Shown here: in pieces, positions 1-7,316 of the stretch
Position numbering within the stretch: position 1 is the stretch's first letter
Layout: each line of letters opens with the position of its first letter
Assembly: GCA_026014515.1 (NCBI GenBank)
Contig: JAOZIG010000291.1
Span: 1-18,753 of the forward strand
Direction: 5' to 3'
DNA length: 18,753 bases
Origin: Candidatus Bathyarchaeota archaeon
Lineage (GTDB): Archaea; Thermoproteota; Bathyarchaeia; TCS64
The notes under the pieces: generated by a model
What the model saw: only the letters and a program-made list of their open reading frames with translations
Told to the model about the DNA's origin: nothing
Databases searched by the model: none
Position numbers and translations under genes: made by a program

Positions 1-92
1 TCAGTCCACCGGATCAAAATACTTGCTGTGCTTACCGCTAGTATGCTTATCAGTAATGCTAGGTTCGGTGGTAGTCTGGGTTCCTCGCCCAT
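1..92 (-). CDS. N-terminus of a multispanning membrane transporter, probably EamA/DMT type (partial)
   Basis: The minus strand reads open from an ATG at 92 to the window edge, giving 30 codons. After a short polar, proline-rich stretch (MGEEPRLPP) comes a hydrophobic helix ending in ILIRWT. This resembles the first helix of drug/metabolite (EamA/DMT) transporters, where a similar small-residue helix ends in I.R. Support for the start is a TATA box at 116-124 centred 28 bases upstream, the spacing seen at other genes in the window. The first codons also use mostly A/C third positions, as the 5' ends of neighbouring genes do. The gene is cut by the window, so the family call rests on a single helix and is tentative; that a coding start is present is much safer. 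Confidence 0.55.
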   Translation of the reverse strand, partial: MGEEPRLPPNLALLISILAVSTASILIRWT

Positions 93-113
93 GAAATTGA
101 TCACATCGGTCTG

Positions 114-125
114 AGTATAAAATAG
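114..125 (-). promoter_or_regulatory. TATA box of the partial transporter gene
   Basis: On the minus strand the sequence is CTATTTTATACT, a near-ideal archaeal TATA element. Its centre lies about 28 bases before the ATG at 92, which predicts a leaderless or nearly leaderless transcript. Confidence 0.6.
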
Positions 126-272
126 ATGCCTAGGAAAATGGGTTTTTTGTTGACAAAAGTGTATATTGAAAACCGTTAAGGATACGTTTTTTTACATAGA
201 TCAGACCTGAAACCGGGCTGTTCTGGGGTATAATATAGGAAAAGGAGGCTGGTTTCATCTGGGATTGGTATA

Positions 273-287
273 CCCCCCCTCCCCCCC
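273..287 (-). other. G7-A-G7 tract, predicted G-quadruplex at the 3' end of the M20 gene
   Basis: On the minus strand seven G, one A and seven G follow directly on the TAG stop of the peptidase gene, whose last G is the first of the run. The tract can be read as four GGG runs with single-base loops, the most favourable arrangement for a G-quadruplex in DNA or in the mRNA 3' end. It may act in transcription termination or mRNA end formation. Homopolymer length here is also a place where assembly error is likely. Confidence 0.5.
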
Positions 288-1624
288 TACTTTGTGCCGA
301 GTTTTCGCATTATGAGCAAAGCTGTGGCTTTACTGCATTCTATGATCTCATCGATTGATGCATTTTCGTCTTGTTTGTGTCCCCTGTGGTATGAGCCGCC
401 AACGCCAAAGCTTACGCATTTCATACCCCCGTCTACTACCTGATAGTTCATGTCAGTGCTTGCGAGGGTGCCTGTGAAGGGTAGTTTGACGCCTATGGCT
501 TCCCCGATGATGCTTTGGCAGTCTAATGCATAGGGGTCTGTGGCGGGTACAACGTAGCCTTCACGGTAGTTGATCACATCAAGGCTGTATTCGAGGGCTG
601 GGTCTTTCGCCTTAACTCCGTCCAGTACTTGTTTGAACTCGGCATAGGTCTGGTCATATGTTTCACCGGGTACCATGCCTCTTAGTACTTCTTCTACGCA
701 GTGGTCGGGTACCGTGGCTCCTTGGACTCCTCCATGTATGGTGCCTATGTTGAGCATGGCGGTGAGGTCTGTTACTCCTTTCTCGCGGAGTGCTTCCCCT
801 AGGTCGATGCCGGGGGCTGGAACTTTTCGTTTGAGCAGGGTGTTTCTCCAGTAATCAGTAAGCGCAACGTTGAGTTTACTCATCTTCTCGATGGCGTTTA
901 CACCGAGTATTGGGACCTGTCCATGATAGCTGACACCGTGGGTGGTTAGCTGGAACCTTGTTCTCCCCATGGCGGCTAAACCGATTCCCTCTAATCCGCC
1001 ATCGATCTGAAGCCCGATGTCTGCTTTGACTATTCCTTCCTTGATGAGATAACCTAGTCCAGCTACTCCACCAATTTCCTCATCACAGTTTGCGGTGATT
1101 ATCAGGTCTCCACCTAGTTTGATATCCAGACCGCTCAGGGCTTCCGCTGCAAGGGTGAGGGCTGCCAGTTCTCCTTTGTCATCTGCAACGCCTCTGCCCC
1201 AGATGTAGCCTCCACCTTTATCGTGAATGGATTTCTTATATGGCGTGGTTTCTGTTACTTCTCCACCAAGGGGATCAACAGTCCAGCCTTCCTCTTGAAT
1301 GGCGGCAGTGTCTAGGTGGACACTAGCGTGTAGGGTTGGTCCTTTGCCCTTTCCTTTGAGTCTAGCAACCAGATTGCTTCTTGGTCCTTCTAGTCCCATG
1401 TGGGTCTTGCCTGATAGTTTGAGGTATTTTTCGGTGGCTTCGTGGATGCTTGTTTCGTATCCGAGGGTGTGGTATTTGTCTGCTATTAGTTCACAGAAGG
1501 TATCATAGTTGAGCCCTGGTGGTGTCTGGGTGTCTATGCGTACCATTTCTCGTAGGAGCTCGATCATGGGCTCCCGCTTGGACTCGATATAATCAAAAAC
1601 CTGCCTCTCAACGCTGCTTAACAT
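287..1624 (-). CDS. M20 family metallopeptidase/deacylase (ArgE/DapE/ACY1/CPG2-like)
   Basis: A 445-residue cytosolic dinuclear zinc hydrolase of the M20 family; members remove acyl groups or amino acids from small peptides and N-acyl amino acids. The metal and catalytic residues are in order: H103 in VHLDTA with D105; bridging D148 in GRGVADDKG; general base E182 and metal ligand E183 in DEEIGG; D208 in QIDGG; and H416 in the C-terminal HKQDEN. H234 in SYHGQVP sits in the inserted dimerisation domain, where a His completes the partner's active site. There is no signal peptide. Length is normal for the family. The true substrate cannot be told; annotations such as succinyl-diaminopimelate desuccinylase would be over-specific. 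The ATG at 1624 has an A/T-rich element (TTTTCTAATA, 1647-1656) about 27 bases upstream. Confidence 0.9.
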   Translation of the reverse strand: MLSSVERQVFDYIESKREPMIELLREMVRIDTQTPPGLNYDTFCELIADKYHTLGYETSIHEATEKYLKLSGKTHMGLEGPRSNLVARLKGKGKGPTLHASVHLDTAAIQEEGWTVDPLGGEVTETTPYKKSIHDKGGGYIWGRGVADDKGELAALTLAAEALSGLDIKLGGDLIITANCDEEIGGVAGLGYLIKEGIVKADIGLQIDGGLEGIGLAAMGRTRFQLTTHGVSYHGQVPILGVNAIEKMSKLNVALTDYWRNTLLKRKVPAPGIDLGEALREKGVTDLTAMLNIGTIHGGVQGATVPDHCVEEVLRGMVPGETYDQTYAEFKQVLDGVKAKDPALEYSLDVINYREGYVVPATDPYALDCQSIIGEAIGVKLPFTGTLASTDMNYQVVDGGMKCVSFGVGGSYHRGHKQDENASIDEIIECSKATALLIMRKLGTK

Positions 1625-1703
1625 AACTTAACAAACGCTATAGACGTATTAGAAAACTACCAGAAACCTACGATAATGACCTGTCTAGTTTTTCTTGATT
1701 CTG

Positions 1704-2930
1704 TTAATTCATTCTATACGAGTACAGGTACCCTAGATGATCAAACAAGTACAAGTGATCACCAACAGCAACAGGCACACCAGTGAATCCGGATAACAGT
1801 TCAAGCCTCTGCTTAACTTCACCAGTCGTTGCATCCATAAGATAGACAGTCATATCCTTGGAGCCAAGGATCAACGTATTCGTTGACTTAACAAGAGTAG
1901 GAGAAGCTGTAATCATATCCCCGGTTTTGAATCTCCACACATCGTCACCTGTTGTGCTATTCACTGCGTAGATCAATCCACCATGGTTTCCGAAATAGAT
2001 CAAACCAGAATCTGGGTCAATAGTGGGTGATGACATGCTGCTTGCTCCGCTTGTGAACACCCAAATAGGCTCTCCTGTGCTGATGTTGACTGCGTGGAGT
2101 CCCCTGTCCCATGATGTAATGTATACGATTCCGTTGAGTATGGCTGGCGTGGATTTTATCGCTGAACCAGTGTGATAGCTCCAACGCATCGAACCGTTAA
2201 ACCAGTAACAATACAGATCACCATCATTCTCACCGATAAAAACACATCCAGAAACAGGGTCAACACTGGGTGTACTATGAGGATGATCGCCAAGAGGGTC
2301 GGTTCTGAAGACCTCTCTTCCAGTATCCGCGTCCACACCTACAATATAGCCGTCTGGTTTGTCCATCTCAACCCCAATATAGACAACGCCTTCGTACAGT
2401 GTTGGGCTTGATCCAATGTAGCTTCCGAGTCTGTTCTCCCATACCTTTCTTCCCGAGTCGATATCAACTGCGTAAATCCAGCCATCATAAGCCCCAATAT
2501 ACACCAAGCCACGCGCCGGGTCAACACATGGAGACCCATGAATCCCATTCCGAGACATCCGCGTATAGAAACTCCATTCCACCTCACCAGTCTCACGATC
2601 AACAGCCACCAAGGCACCAGTGTCCAAGCCAACGAAAAGCTTGTCACGATAGACCGCTGGAGAACTCTTTGAGGCAGCATACTCCCCTTGGTTTAGGCGT
2701 TCGGTTCTCCACTCAAGAATTAATCCCGCGTCTACTGTGCAGTCTTCTGGTGCTAATCCCTGGTGGGTCACTTCCAGTCGATACATGTTCCAGTTCTGAC
2801 TTGGTTCTATCATAGCGTCAGTGTACACGACAACCATAGGTTCAGGGGTATAGACCATTGAGACCCCGATCACAGTAACCAGTATGAACACTGTAACTCG
2901 GTAGAGTGTTGTCCAAGAACCGGGTTTCAT
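1704..2930 (-). CDS. Membrane-anchored PQQ-like eight-repeat beta-propeller protein
   Basis: This 408-residue protein has one N-terminal hydrophobic helix (about residues 10-28) acting as signal anchor, so the rest lies outside the cell. About residues 89-406 contain eight repeats, each opening with a (S/T/G)-(S/V)-P or SP turn followed by a strand ending in (Y/F)IG and then a unit like G.IYAVD..TG..VW. Repeats begin near 89, 132, 174, 219, 260, 300, 342 and 384. This is the PQQ/BamB-type propeller family. No dehydrogenase catalytic residues or vicinal Cys pair are seen, so binding of PQQ is doubtful; a scaffold or binding role at the cell surface is more likely. A TATA box at 2951-2960 lies about 25 bases before the ATG. 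The gene is divergent from the YdeI-family gene. Confidence 0.85.
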   Translation of the reverse strand: MKPGSWTTLYRVTVFILVTVIGVSMVYTPEPMVVVYTDAMIEPSQNWNMYRLEVTHQGLAPEDCTVDAGLILEWRTERLNQGEYAASKSSPAVYRDKLFVGLDTGALVAVDRETGEVEWSFYTRMSRNGIHGSPCVDPARGLVYIGAYDGWIYAVDIDSGRKVWENRLGSYIGSSPTLYEGVVYIGVEMDKPDGYIVGVDADTGREVFRTDPLGDHPHSTPSVDPVSGCVFIGENDGDLYCYWFNGSMRWSYHTGSAIKSTPAILNGIVYITSWDRGLHAVNISTGEPIWVFTSGASSMSSPTIDPDSGLIYFGNHGGLIYAVNSTTGDDVWRFKTGDMITASPTLVKSTNTLILGSKDMTVYLMDATTGEVKQRLELLSGFTGVPVAVGDHLYLFDHLGYLYSYRMN

Positions 2931-2950
2931 TGCAGATAATCAAATAATCC

Positions 2951-2960
2951 CCCATATAAC
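2951..2960 (-). promoter_or_regulatory. TATA box of the PQQ-like propeller gene
   Basis: The minus strand reads GTTATATGGG, centred about 25 bases upstream of the ATG at 2930. Together with the plus-strand box at 2995-3003 it forms a compact divergent promoter pair within 98 bases. Confidence 0.6.
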
Positions 2961-2994
2961 ACCTATCCAAACGATTTACACAAAATCTTAACAA

Positions 2995-3003
2995 ACTATA
3001 AAC
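2995..3003 (+). promoter_or_regulatory. TATA box of the YdeI-family gene
   Basis: ACTATAAAC is centred about 29 bases upstream of the TTG start at 3029. The spacing predicts transcription starting at or next to the TTG, that is, a leaderless message with a non-ATG start. Confidence 0.6.
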
Positions 3004-3028
3004 CAACAAACCCCATCATAATCTTAGA

Positions 3029-3622
3029 TTGACCGAGGAAAAACCACGCCAATTCGACACTATACAAGAATGGCACGATTGGCTAGAAGAAAACCACCAG
3101 ACAACTGAATCACTTTGGGTGATCATACAGAAAAAAGCATCAAAGAAACCGGGCATCAGGTACGAGGCAGCCGTGCTTGAGGCAGTCGCGTTTGGTTGGA
3201 TTGATGGTCAGATAAAACGAATAGACGATGACGAGTTTATGCAACGGTATACTCCCAGACGCCCCAGTAGCATATGGAGCAAGAGTAACAAGAAACGCGT
3301 GGAAAAACTCATCAAAGAAGGAAGAATGACCCCCGCTGGATTAGAGAAAGTTGAGGAAGCCAAGAAAAACGGTCAATGGGAGAAAGCTTACACAAGCAGG
3401 GCACCAGTAGAGATACCTAAAGACCTCCTGACAGCGCTTAGCGCGGTTCCGGAGGCATTGAAGAACTTTAAAGCGTTTCCACAGTCTGCACGGTTCATGT
3501 ATATTCACTGGATAAACGAGGCGAAACGAGAAAAAACCCGGGAGAGACGAATCTATACAGTAGTGGTTCGATCAGAGAACAACCAGAGACCGGGAATAGA
3601 TCTCAGGGTAATTAATCCCTGA
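3029..3622 (+). CDS. YdeI/OmpD-associated family protein
   Basis: A 197-residue soluble protein. The first 110 residues match the YdeI family: FDTIQEWHDWLEEN, then LWVIIQKK, then the hallmark YEAAVLEAVAFGWIDGQIKR, then YTPRRPSSIWSKSNK with a following charged helix. The second half carries the usual PKDLLTAL..VPEALKNFKAFP and a WINEAKREKTRERRI segment typical of the family C-terminus. The family is widespread in bacteria and archaea; some members are called bacteriocin-protection proteins, but the molecular function is not settled. The start is TTG, chosen because of the TATA box 29 bases upstream and because the family homology begins within a few residues. The 3' end overlaps the convergent hydrolase gene by 11 bases. 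Confidence 0.85.
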   Translation: MTEEKPRQFDTIQEWHDWLEENHQTTESLWVIIQKKASKKPGIRYEAAVLEAVAFGWIDGQIKRIDDDEFMQRYTPRRPSSIWSKSNKKRVEKLIKEGRMTPAGLEKVEEAKKNGQWEKAYTSRAPVEIPKDLLTALSAVPEALKNFKAFPQSARFMYIHWINEAKREKTRERRIYTVVVRSENNQRPGIDLRVINP

Positions 3623-4439
3623 TTGCTTCAAGAAAACTCAGTAACGCCCGCAGCAGTGGCTCTGAGGGTTTTGTCAGGAACTCATGCGGTGCATCATGTA
3701 ATACTATGTGGTAGGCTTCTGGTAGTTTCTCTAGGGCGGTTTCTACTTCTTGGTCGCTGAGCATACCGTGTTCTGCTTGAAGTATCAATACGGGGCATTT
3801 GATGTGCTTGATGTGTGTCATTGGATGGTATCCGTTGAAGTGGTTTCCCGGTGAATCAAGGTCCATACCATTATCGATGATACTTCTAAGCAGGTTTGGA
3901 TCGAGTTTACTCAGACTCTTCGCCCTGTACATCCCATAGGTTGGGTTAAAGCCATCTGGGTCAGCCTCTTGTAATGCCTTGTATATGTTCTGTGTTGTCT
4001 TCTGCTCCTCTATTAGCTTGATTAATCCACCGAATGAGCCTCTCATCCTATCAGATGCGACAGGCTCCTTGAGGCTGCTATCTCCGAGAATCAAGCCTCG
4101 TACAAGGTCTGGGTGCTCTGCTGCTATCTTTGTGGCTACTCGCCCACCGAGACTGTGCCCAAAGAGAACAGCGGGTTCACGTACTACGCTTCTCAAGAAG
4201 TGGACTGTGTCATCAACATAGTAGCCGAAGCCGTATTCGTCTGTGTGCATTGATGATCCGTGTCCTCTGAAATCTGGTGCATAGATTTTCCATCTTGAGG
4301 ATAGTTCAGGGATGAGTAACTGGAATGCCTGCCACCTGTTGGCTGTGCCGTGTAGAAGTACCAGTGGTGGCGCATTTCCCTCTGTGCTGGCGTAGTTGAT
4401 GCGTTTTACACTTATCCTGTGCCATCTCTCGGTTATCAT
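3612..4439 (-). CDS. Alpha/beta hydrolase
   Basis: A 275-residue alpha/beta-hydrolase-fold enzyme without signal peptide. Visible landmarks are the oxyanion-hole strand LVLLHGTANRW (H30-G31), the APDFRGHGSS segment near 54-63, the nucleophile elbow FGHSLGGR with S96, and the C-terminal catalytic His H252 in DAPHEF. The acid after strand 7 is less clear: the usual position after PVLILQAEHG carries Gly, so E223, D229 or the residue after strand 6 (D120) may serve. The family covers esterases, peptidases, epoxide hydrolases and C-C hydrolases, so no substrate is assigned. It lies 25 bases downstream of the 2H phosphoesterase gene. Its TATA box spans the stop codon of that gene, so it is probably transcribed separately. 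Confidence 0.87.
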   Translation of the reverse strand: MITERWHRISVKRINYASTEGNAPPLVLLHGTANRWQAFQLLIPELSSRWKIYAPDFRGHGSSMHTDEYGFGYYVDDTVHFLRSVVREPAVLFGHSLGGRVATKIAAEHPDLVRGLILGDSSLKEPVASDRMRGSFGGLIKLIEEQKTTQNIYKALQEADPDGFNPTYGMYRAKSLSKLDPNLLRSIIDNGMDLDSPGNHFNGYHPMTHIKHIKCPVLILQAEHGMLSDQEVETALEKLPEAYHIVLHDAPHEFLTKPSEPLLRALLSFLEAIRD

Positions 4440-4460
4440 GTGATAAGCGTGGACGGGGAG

Positions 4461-4470
4461 GGATTTAATG
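4461..4470 (-). promoter_or_regulatory. TATA box of the alpha/beta hydrolase gene, overlapping the upstream stop codon
   Basis: The minus strand reads CATTAAATCC. It is centred about 26 bases before the ATG at 4439. The TAA at 4467-4465 inside this box is the stop codon of the preceding gene. Confidence 0.55.
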
Positions 4471-5160
4471 TTTCAGAGGAAACTCTTCAACTATCTCGAT
4501 CCACGGATGCATGCCCTCTGAAGGGAGATGAGCGATCACAAGCATAACACGATCTACAGAAACGGTGCCTATCTTGGTGTCTCGTGCCTTCTCAAGATAT
4601 TGGATGAGTTCTTGGTAGTCTTCAGTGCTCTTGTACTGGGTTATGCTCATGTGTGGGAGGAAATTTGGGTCATGGAATAATGATTTGAGTCCTAGTTTTT
4701 CACGTAGATTCTTGTTGATGTCTCTGATTACTCCGCCATCGTGTCCCTCGACGCATACCACTGCCTTGAAGTTGTTCAATCGCTCCAAGCTGACCTCAAA
4801 CGGCTCATATTGTTTGATGATTTCACCCGCTTCTTCAACAAGTTGATCAAGCTCGTCTCTGGTTATCTCATCATCACTCGTTTTCTCGTCTGTGAGACAA
4901 AGACCTGTCTCCTTGACCGTGAGGTGTAGATAATCAAGTGGGAATGTGTCTATGCACCGGTATTCTGCCAGTTTTTCATGTGTAGCAGTTACCTGCGTCT
5001 TTATGGACTGGTCATTGATCTTTACAAGGAAAACGAGATACTCCGTTCTTCCTTTCGCCCAATCATTATCGGTCCAGCTCTCCATGATGATTGGAGACTG
5101 GTATCGGTTCTCCCAGATGGAATCATATTCTTTGCTCTGCGATTTATGGTCCAGTCGCAT
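4465..5160 (-). CDS. 2H phosphoesterase superfamily protein (2'-5' RNA ligase-like)
   Basis: A 231-residue soluble protein with the two signature H-x-(T/S)-x motifs of the 2H phosphoesterase fold: YLHLTV (H79) and LPHMSI (H170), spaced about 90 residues apart as expected. Relatives include LigT/ThpR 2'-5' RNA ligases, cyclic nucleotide phosphodiesterases and tRNA-splicing 2',3'-cyclic phosphodiesterases. The N-terminal 35 residues before YLVFLVKI are charged and tryptophan-rich and are probably a family-specific extension. The ATG at 5160 is backed by a TATA-like element centred 26 bases upstream. Substrate cannot be inferred; a cyclic phosphate or 2'-5' linkage in RNA or a nucleotide is the family expectation. 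Confidence 0.8.
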   Translation of the reverse strand: MRLDHKSQSKEYDSIWENRYQSPIIMESWTDNDWAKGRTEYLVFLVKINDQSIKTQVTATHEKLAEYRCIDTFPLDYLHLTVKETGLCLTDEKTSDDEITRDELDQLVEEAGEIIKQYEPFEVSLERLNNFKAVVCVEGHDGGVIRDINKNLREKLGLKSLFHDPNFLPHMSITQYKSTEDYQELIQYLEKARDTKIGTVSVDRVMLVIAHLPSEGMHPWIEIVEEFPLKH

Positions 5161-5180
5161 GAATCTATGTTGTTGGATTT

Positions 5181-5191
5181 GTTATCTATAG
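5181..5191 (-). promoter_or_regulatory. TATA box of the 2H phosphoesterase gene, overlapping the upstream stop codon
   Basis: The minus strand reads CTATAGATAAC, centred 26 bases before the ATG at 5160. The TAG at 5188-5186 in this element is the stop codon of the PPOX-family gene. Confidence 0.5.
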
Positions 5192-5614
5192 TTTGAGGTA
5201 CTTGATCTCCATATCATCTGGAGAACGATAACTGAACCCATCATGCACAAGCTCCAACAACACATAATCCGGGTGATCAACACGGTCAAAATAACCTCTA
5301 GCCCAATCAATGGCATCATAGACACGTTTCTTAACAACCTCGTCGTCAACCTCATACGCTTCTCCAGCGCCCCTGATGAACCCATTCACCTTCTCACCAT
5401 CAAGGGTCATGTAATACTCGTATCTTGGGTTCAATCTGAGCTGCTGTAGCTTCTTTGCATCTTTTCCTCCCCTAGCTCCAGTGATCATGTAGAAGTGGTC
5501 ATCCATGTAGATGAGGCTCATGGGGCGGACTCTTGGCTGTTTTTCGTCTGAGGTGGCGAACTGGACTACTTGTTGCTCCCTGAACCTGTTCATTATCTCG
5601 TCTATTAATTGCAT
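5186..5614 (-). CDS. Pyridoxamine 5'-phosphate oxidase (PPOX) family protein, FMN-binding split barrel
   Basis: This 142-residue protein matches the short PPOX/split-barrel family. The N-terminal helix IDEIMNRFREQQ is followed by the strand VVQFATSDEKQPRVRPM with the R-V-R-P motif (about 28-31) that contacts the FMN phosphate. Next come YMDDHFYMITG, a Lys-rich helix KDAKKLQQL, and YEYYMTLDGEKVNGFIRGAGEAYEV. Members reduce or bind flavins, F420 or haem in various roles; general stress protein 26-like and nitroreductase-like annotations occur. No partner reductase is adjacent. A TATA-like CCTTATCAAAAAC (5633-5645) lies about 26 bases upstream of the ATG. Confidence 0.83.
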   Translation of the reverse strand: MQLIDEIMNRFREQQVVQFATSDEKQPRVRPMSLIYMDDHFYMITGARGGKDAKKLQQLRLNPRYEYYMTLDGEKVNGFIRGAGEAYEVDDEVVKKRVYDAIDWARGYFDRVDHPDYVLLELVHDGFSYRSPDDMEIKYLKL

Positions 5615-5632
5615 GAAATCAGTGTGTGTTCT

Positions 5633-5645
5633 GTTTTTGATAAGG
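5633..5645 (-). promoter_or_regulatory. TATA-like element of the PPOX-family gene
   Basis: The minus strand reads CCTTATCAAAAAC, centred about 26 bases upstream of the ATG at 5614. The match to the consensus is moderate; the spacing is the main support. Confidence 0.4.
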
Positions 5646-5693
5646 GTTTCAACAAACCGGTACTGATGTTCAAGAAACGATTCTTGGACTAGG

Positions 5694-5701
5694 ATTAAAT
5701 A
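5694..5701 (+). promoter_or_regulatory. TATA box of the first MFS gene
   Basis: ATTAAATA is centred about 43 bases before the TTG at 5741, farther than elsewhere in this window. It predicts a short leader of about 15 bases, which would contain a GGGG at 5730-5733. Confidence 0.45.
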
Positions 5702-5740
5702 CTATCACATGTTTCATAGCCGATACCACGGGGAACCACA

Positions 5741-6901
5741 TTGAACGAGAGAAACGACAAACTATACCTCGGCTATCTAGCAAGCAGCCACTTCATAATC
5801 CACGTATTCACAATGCTCCTGCCTGTACTGTTACTGCCTTTTCAGGAAGAACTGGGCATCAGCCTCGTACAGCTAAGCCTCCTCTCCTCAATCCCACGAC
5901 TCATCAACGTATTCATCTACATACCCACAGGCATCATAAGCGACCAATACCCAGCCCAGACACTAACAGCAAGCTACTTCGTAACCCTGCTAGGCGCACT
6001 TGTAATCCCATTGAGTAACGGTTTCTATGCATTACTCGCTGGTTTCATACTGTTATCCACGGGCTCGACACTATACCATCCCCCAAGCCTAAAGATGGCA
6101 AGTAGTTATGACCCATCAAAACTCAGCCTCGCCCTCGGAATCCACAACATAGGAAGCAACATAGGATTCGCCGCTGGTCCACTTCTCCTCGGACTCTTCA
6201 TGTCCCGTTCTAGTTGGCGGTACAGCTTCTATGTGTGGGCTGTTTTTACGCTGGTTATGGCTGTCTTCAGCATCGGTTATACTCGTAGAACCTTGGAGAG
6301 TGGCGAGAAGCGTAAGTTGAACTTCCTTGGAGACATTCGTAGTATCATATCCCGTGATTTTCTCTTGGTTGTAGGGGTCTCGACTTTGATTGAGGCCATA
6401 TTCAACGTCTTGGTGACCTATGTTCCAGTCTATTTCACAAGAGAGATTGGGTTAAGTTACAGCCTCACAAGCATCATCTCTGGTCTTGGGCCCGTTGCGG
6501 GAATATTGGGCAGCGTCATCGGTGGTTATGCCGGGGATCGTTATGGTAAGTATAAGATGGGGATTCTGGTGAACGCTGTATTAGGTGGGTTCCTGTTTAT
6601 CTTCCCATCCATGAGTACCCTGATCACTGTCGTGGTTATCTATGCGCTTTACAGGCTTCTTCAGGCATCCTTCATGCCGCTACTCAACAGCATGATAGCT
6701 AGTCATAGCAGCTTGGAGAATAGGAGCCTAGCCTATAGCTTCAACTTTGTATTGGTGAATCTCTTTGGCTCCTTGTCTACCACTGGTGCCAGTATCTTGA
6801 TTGAGAGTTATGGTACACGTGTGATTTTCCCGGTGGCTATTGTTGCAATCTTGCCTGTTTGTGTTCTAATCTGGATGCTTAGCCATTACCCGGAGCACTG
6901 A
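5741..6901 (+). CDS. Major facilitator superfamily transporter, fosmidomycin-resistance-like
   Basis: A 386-residue integral membrane protein with 12 predicted helices in two halves of six, separated by a short charged loop (RRTLESGEKRK, about 182-192). It has motif-A-like loops GIISDQYPAQ in the first half and GGYAGDRYGKYK in the second. A YHPPS sequence in helix 4 recalls the HP motif of the fosmidomycin-resistance (FSR) MFS group. Energy source would be an ion gradient; substrate is unknown but small-molecule export is plausible. The start is TTG, with no upstream in-frame ATG. Third-position use changes along the gene: G or T ends about 18 of the first 88 codons but about 47 of the last 79 (hand count). 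Confidence 0.87.
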   Translation: MNERNDKLYLGYLASSHFIIHVFTMLLPVLLLPFQEELGISLVQLSLLSSIPRLINVFIYIPTGIISDQYPAQTLTASYFVTLLGALVIPLSNGFYALLAGFILLSTGSTLYHPPSLKMASSYDPSKLSLALGIHNIGSNIGFAAGPLLLGLFMSRSSWRYSFYVWAVFTLVMAVFSIGYTRRTLESGEKRKLNFLGDIRSIISRDFLLVVGVSTLIEAIFNVLVTYVPVYFTREIGLSYSLTSIISGLGPVAGILGSVIGGYAGDRYGKYKMGILVNAVLGGFLFIFPSMSTLITVVVIYALYRLLQASFMPLLNSMIASHSSLENRSLAYSFNFVLVNLFGSLSTTGASILIESYGTRVIFPVAIVAILPVCVLIWMLSHYPEH

Positions 6902-7091
6902 TGTCTTTATCTTAAGACTGATGTAACCATGGCTCACCATATGTGTTGACATAACTCATAAAGTGATTTTCTGGTTACACCATCTCGCTGACGGAAAATG
7001 TTCAACACCTACGTTTTCACCTATTACAGCTACATCCAAATCATCATCAACATGTGGATCAACTGCTGGTTCATGTAGCTAAAACAACCCC

Positions 7092-7101
7092 TTCTTTTTT
7101 T
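7092..7101 (+). terminator. T-tract terminator candidate for the plus strand
   Basis: TTCTTTTTTT lies about 190 bases past the MFS stop codon. Archaeal termination commonly uses T-runs of this length without a hairpin. It faces a T-rich run of the other strand 33 bases away. Confidence 0.4.
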
Positions 7102-7134
7102 ACCAAAATAGTAGCCAGTTCAACAAGTGTTGAT

Positions 7135-7147
7135 AAAAAAGAGAAAA
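7135..7147 (-). terminator. T-tract terminator candidate for the minus strand
   Basis: The minus strand reads TTTTCTCTTTTTT downstream of the winged-helix regulator gene. It would end the membrane protein/regulator transcript after a 3' tail of about 180 bases that carries the inverted repeat at 7244-7316. Confidence 0.4.
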
Positions 7148-7243
7148 GATATGATTGGTTAGACAACCCACCAGAGGTGCATGCAGATCATTCTTAGCCA
7201 CCAAGCGGTGTAACCAAGATAATCAAAGATGATGTACATTTTC

Positions 7244-7316
7244 CACCCTTCCTTGGTTTTGTGTTACCAAGCGATTTGCTTAACAGTTATGTCTAAAGAA
7301 AAACACACCAAGGGTG
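7244..7316. repeat. Imperfect inverted repeat just past the regulator gene
   Basis: The left arm (7244-7265, CACCCTTCCTTGG then TTTTGTGTT) and the right arm (7301-7316, AAACACACCAAGGGTG) are largely complementary with small bulges. An inner hairpin CTTGGT/ACCAAG lies at 7252-7271 and competes with the outer pairing. In the minus-strand transcript this would fold immediately after the stop codon at 7323. Confidence 0.4.

Noticed and set aside
232..247. TATAATATA followed by AAAGGAGG on the plus strand, resembling a promoter and Shine-Dalgarno
   Set aside because: No ATG, GTG or TTG follows at a usable distance with an open frame.
130..258. 42-codon minus-strand reading frame after the M20 gene
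   Set aside because: It has no TATA box at the right distance, no ribosome binding site, mixed third positions and no recognisable protein features.
2399..2815. 138-codon plus-strand frame opposite the PQQ-like gene
   Set aside because: Antisense shadow of a clearly coding gene with eight recognisable repeats; its own translation has no domain features.
6998..7078. 26-codon plus-strand frame rich in aromatic and hydrophobic residues
   Set aside because: It has A/C-rich codons like real 5' ends here, but no TATA box about 27 bases upstream, no ribosome site and very short length. It could be chance.
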